A DNA stretch of 5,510 bases from an uncultured Eubacteriales bacterium (GTDB lineage: Bacteria > Bacillota_A > Clostridia > Christensenellales > Aristaeellaceae): NCBI GenBank assembly GCA_900553645.1, contig USEE01000124.1:1-5510 (forward strand), in the 5' to 3' direction. Made by a program: the position numbers and the translations under genes. Numbering within the stretch: the stretch's first letter is position 1; each line of letters opens with the position of its first letter. The notes beneath the pieces were generated by a model. That model was not told where the DNA came from. It made no database searches and was given only the letters and a program-made list of their open reading frames with translations. This document shows, in pieces, positions 5,401 to 5,510 of the stretch.

Positions 5401-5507
5401 TCACCAACCTAATGGAACAGGCAGACCGCGAACTCCCCATCGAAAACGGTCAGGTAGTTCTCGACTTCAAGCCTTACGAGATCGTTACGGTTATGGTTGA
5501 GGAGTAA
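2409..5507 (+). CDS. Alpha-mannosidase, glycoside hydrolase family 38 (cytoplasmic, zinc-dependent)
   Basis: This 1,032-residue enzyme should hydrolyse alpha-mannosidic bonds with retention of configuration through a zinc-assisted covalent intermediate. It has no signal peptide, so imported mannosides or N-glycan fragments are the likely substrates. An N-terminal helical segment and beta-sandwich cover about 1-230 (GGEHRWWDFR at 58-67). The GH38 catalytic barrel begins at NCVGHTHIDVAWLWD (237-251), where H243 and D245 are expected zinc ligands. GGMWLEADCNL (313-323) and GGESLVRQ (325-332) follow. WLPDVFGY (352-359) carries the nucleophile D355, also a zinc ligand. GFGDGGGGPT (457-466) holds D460, the likely acid/base. 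The middle domain includes YHRGTYT (519-525) and LQFHDILPGS, with H576 as the fourth zinc ligand. A beta-rich C-terminal domain runs from about 640 and ends in DFKPYEIVTVMVEE, a usual GH38 ending. Length and domain order match intact bacterial and fungal-vacuole-type members (about 1,030-1,080). It stands alone; no transporter or regulator is visible. Exact linkage specificity cannot be read from sequence. Confidence 0.96.
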   Translation: MEMELLNKRVERLLNEVRTLAVERARDAEGIECALRARSLHDDSLSEWQPFVNGSEWGGEHRWWDFRFNVTAPEGYTGKQLFLEITTGCEGAWDATNPQFLAYVDGKVRQAIDTNHTTVLLGSDVKPGTVFGIYLKGYCQTGAGNFARMRARTIEVAENVMQLYYDVRVPLEAAELLPRETRPRLLAFQAMSDALNQLDLRDPGSDEFYKSVDAAREYMKREYYDKLCDKEPEVIANCVGHTHIDVAWLWDLEQTRHKAVRSFSTVIELMRRYPEYIFMSSQPVLYKFVKEDAPELFEEIKKRVEEGRWECEGGMWLEADCNLAGGESLVRQLLHGQEFFRKEFGKKNEILWLPDVFGYSAALPQILKKSGIKYFMTTKLSWSEYNKTPYDTFMWKGLDGSEVLTHFVPTRDLVGDEHHALSYFTTYNGDVNPSQIAGGWNRFQQKDVDNQFLVSYGFGDGGGGPTEKMLEYQRRMSHQMPGMPKTRPSTAHKFFEELDERVGGNKRLPKWSGELYLEYHRGTYTAVAKNKRNNRKIEIELRETELWCSLAEKFGLEYPADMLHKIWECVLTLQFHDILPGSSIKKVYDDSDKIYAGCFDKLKELKEAAQKVISDHAAGDVVAFNSMDERRDDVLWFDAPAGVTALKDAAGNVYPVERTVRGCCAAVAGVPAMGVKAFEYVCGEESTEQLSVTESGFETPYFKGEFDGKGRIKSLIDLRNGRQVAKAPLNDIICYENKPHNYDAWDINIYYNEHSWVVDDLKSFKVVANGPVLAIVRAEYAYEHSTIAQDIIIYKTLPRIDFATTVDWKEKQYLLKAHFPVDVFYNAATYDVQYGNVTRATHKNTSWDVARFEVCHHKWMDVSESGYGVSILNDCKYGCSIDENSMALTLLKSSTHPAPDADQCLHTFTYSLMPHMGDWRKGNTVSQAYSLNMPMTAHVSGGNGEQELTTYSTDTPGVIIESVKQQLDGQNTIVRMYECYGARVQTRLTLPAAKHVYLTNLMEQADRELPIENGQVVLDFKPYEIVTVMVEE

Positions 5508-5510
5508 CGG

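Noticed and set aside
5270..5504. Shift towards CTC/CTA leucine codons at the end of the mannosidase gene
   Set aside because: The change is slight and covers a conserved GH38 C-terminus in frame, so it is not good evidence of recombination or a frameshift.

Overview
The window (by-eye GC roughly 55-60%) carries three complete genes, all on the + strand. They appear to be three separate transcription units, because the two intergenic gaps each hold a terminator followed by a promoter. Strong AGGAGG-type Shine-Dalgarno sites, SigmaA-type promoters, an HtrA with a short N-terminal membrane segment and a roughly 1,030-residue cytoplasmic GH38 alpha-mannosidase fit a Bacillota/Clostridia-like bacterium, perhaps a glycan-using gut resident. 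That placement is inference from style, not from a marker gene.

Layout. 1-156: regulatory region of the protease gene. Its main feature is a run of seven 11-bp-phased copies of a YGTYCR element (44-115), followed by a good -10 hexamer (127-132) with no recognisable -35. 157-1491: HtrA/DegP-type serine protease with an intact His-Asp-Ser triad, one PDZ domain and a Gly/Tyr/Asn-rich block inserted in the last hairpin of that PDZ domain. 1514-1550: strong intrinsic terminator. 1632-1771: promoter with perfect -35 and -10 hexamers 17 bp apart, then a leader of about 90 nt with alternative dyads. 1772-2188: 138-residue protein with two predicted membrane helices and no recognised family. 2208-2246: second intrinsic terminator. 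2252-2408: an isolated 20-bp palindrome, a moderate promoter, a small leader hairpin and a good ribosome binding site. 2409-5507: complete GH38 alpha-mannosidase with all expected zinc and catalytic residues.

How they fit together. The protease probably performs envelope protein quality control, and its upstream array looks like a binding platform for an OmpR/PhoB-class response regulator. That would parallel stress-controlled htrA genes of other Gram-positive bacteria. The small membrane protein looks strongly expressed from its own promoter, and its role is unknown. The mannosidase is a separate catabolic gene, likely acting on imported mannosides. I see no RNA gene, mobile element, CRISPR array or attachment site. 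The most notable signal that a gene list would miss is the phased array before htrA, followed by the PDZ insertion and the orphan palindrome before the mannosidase.
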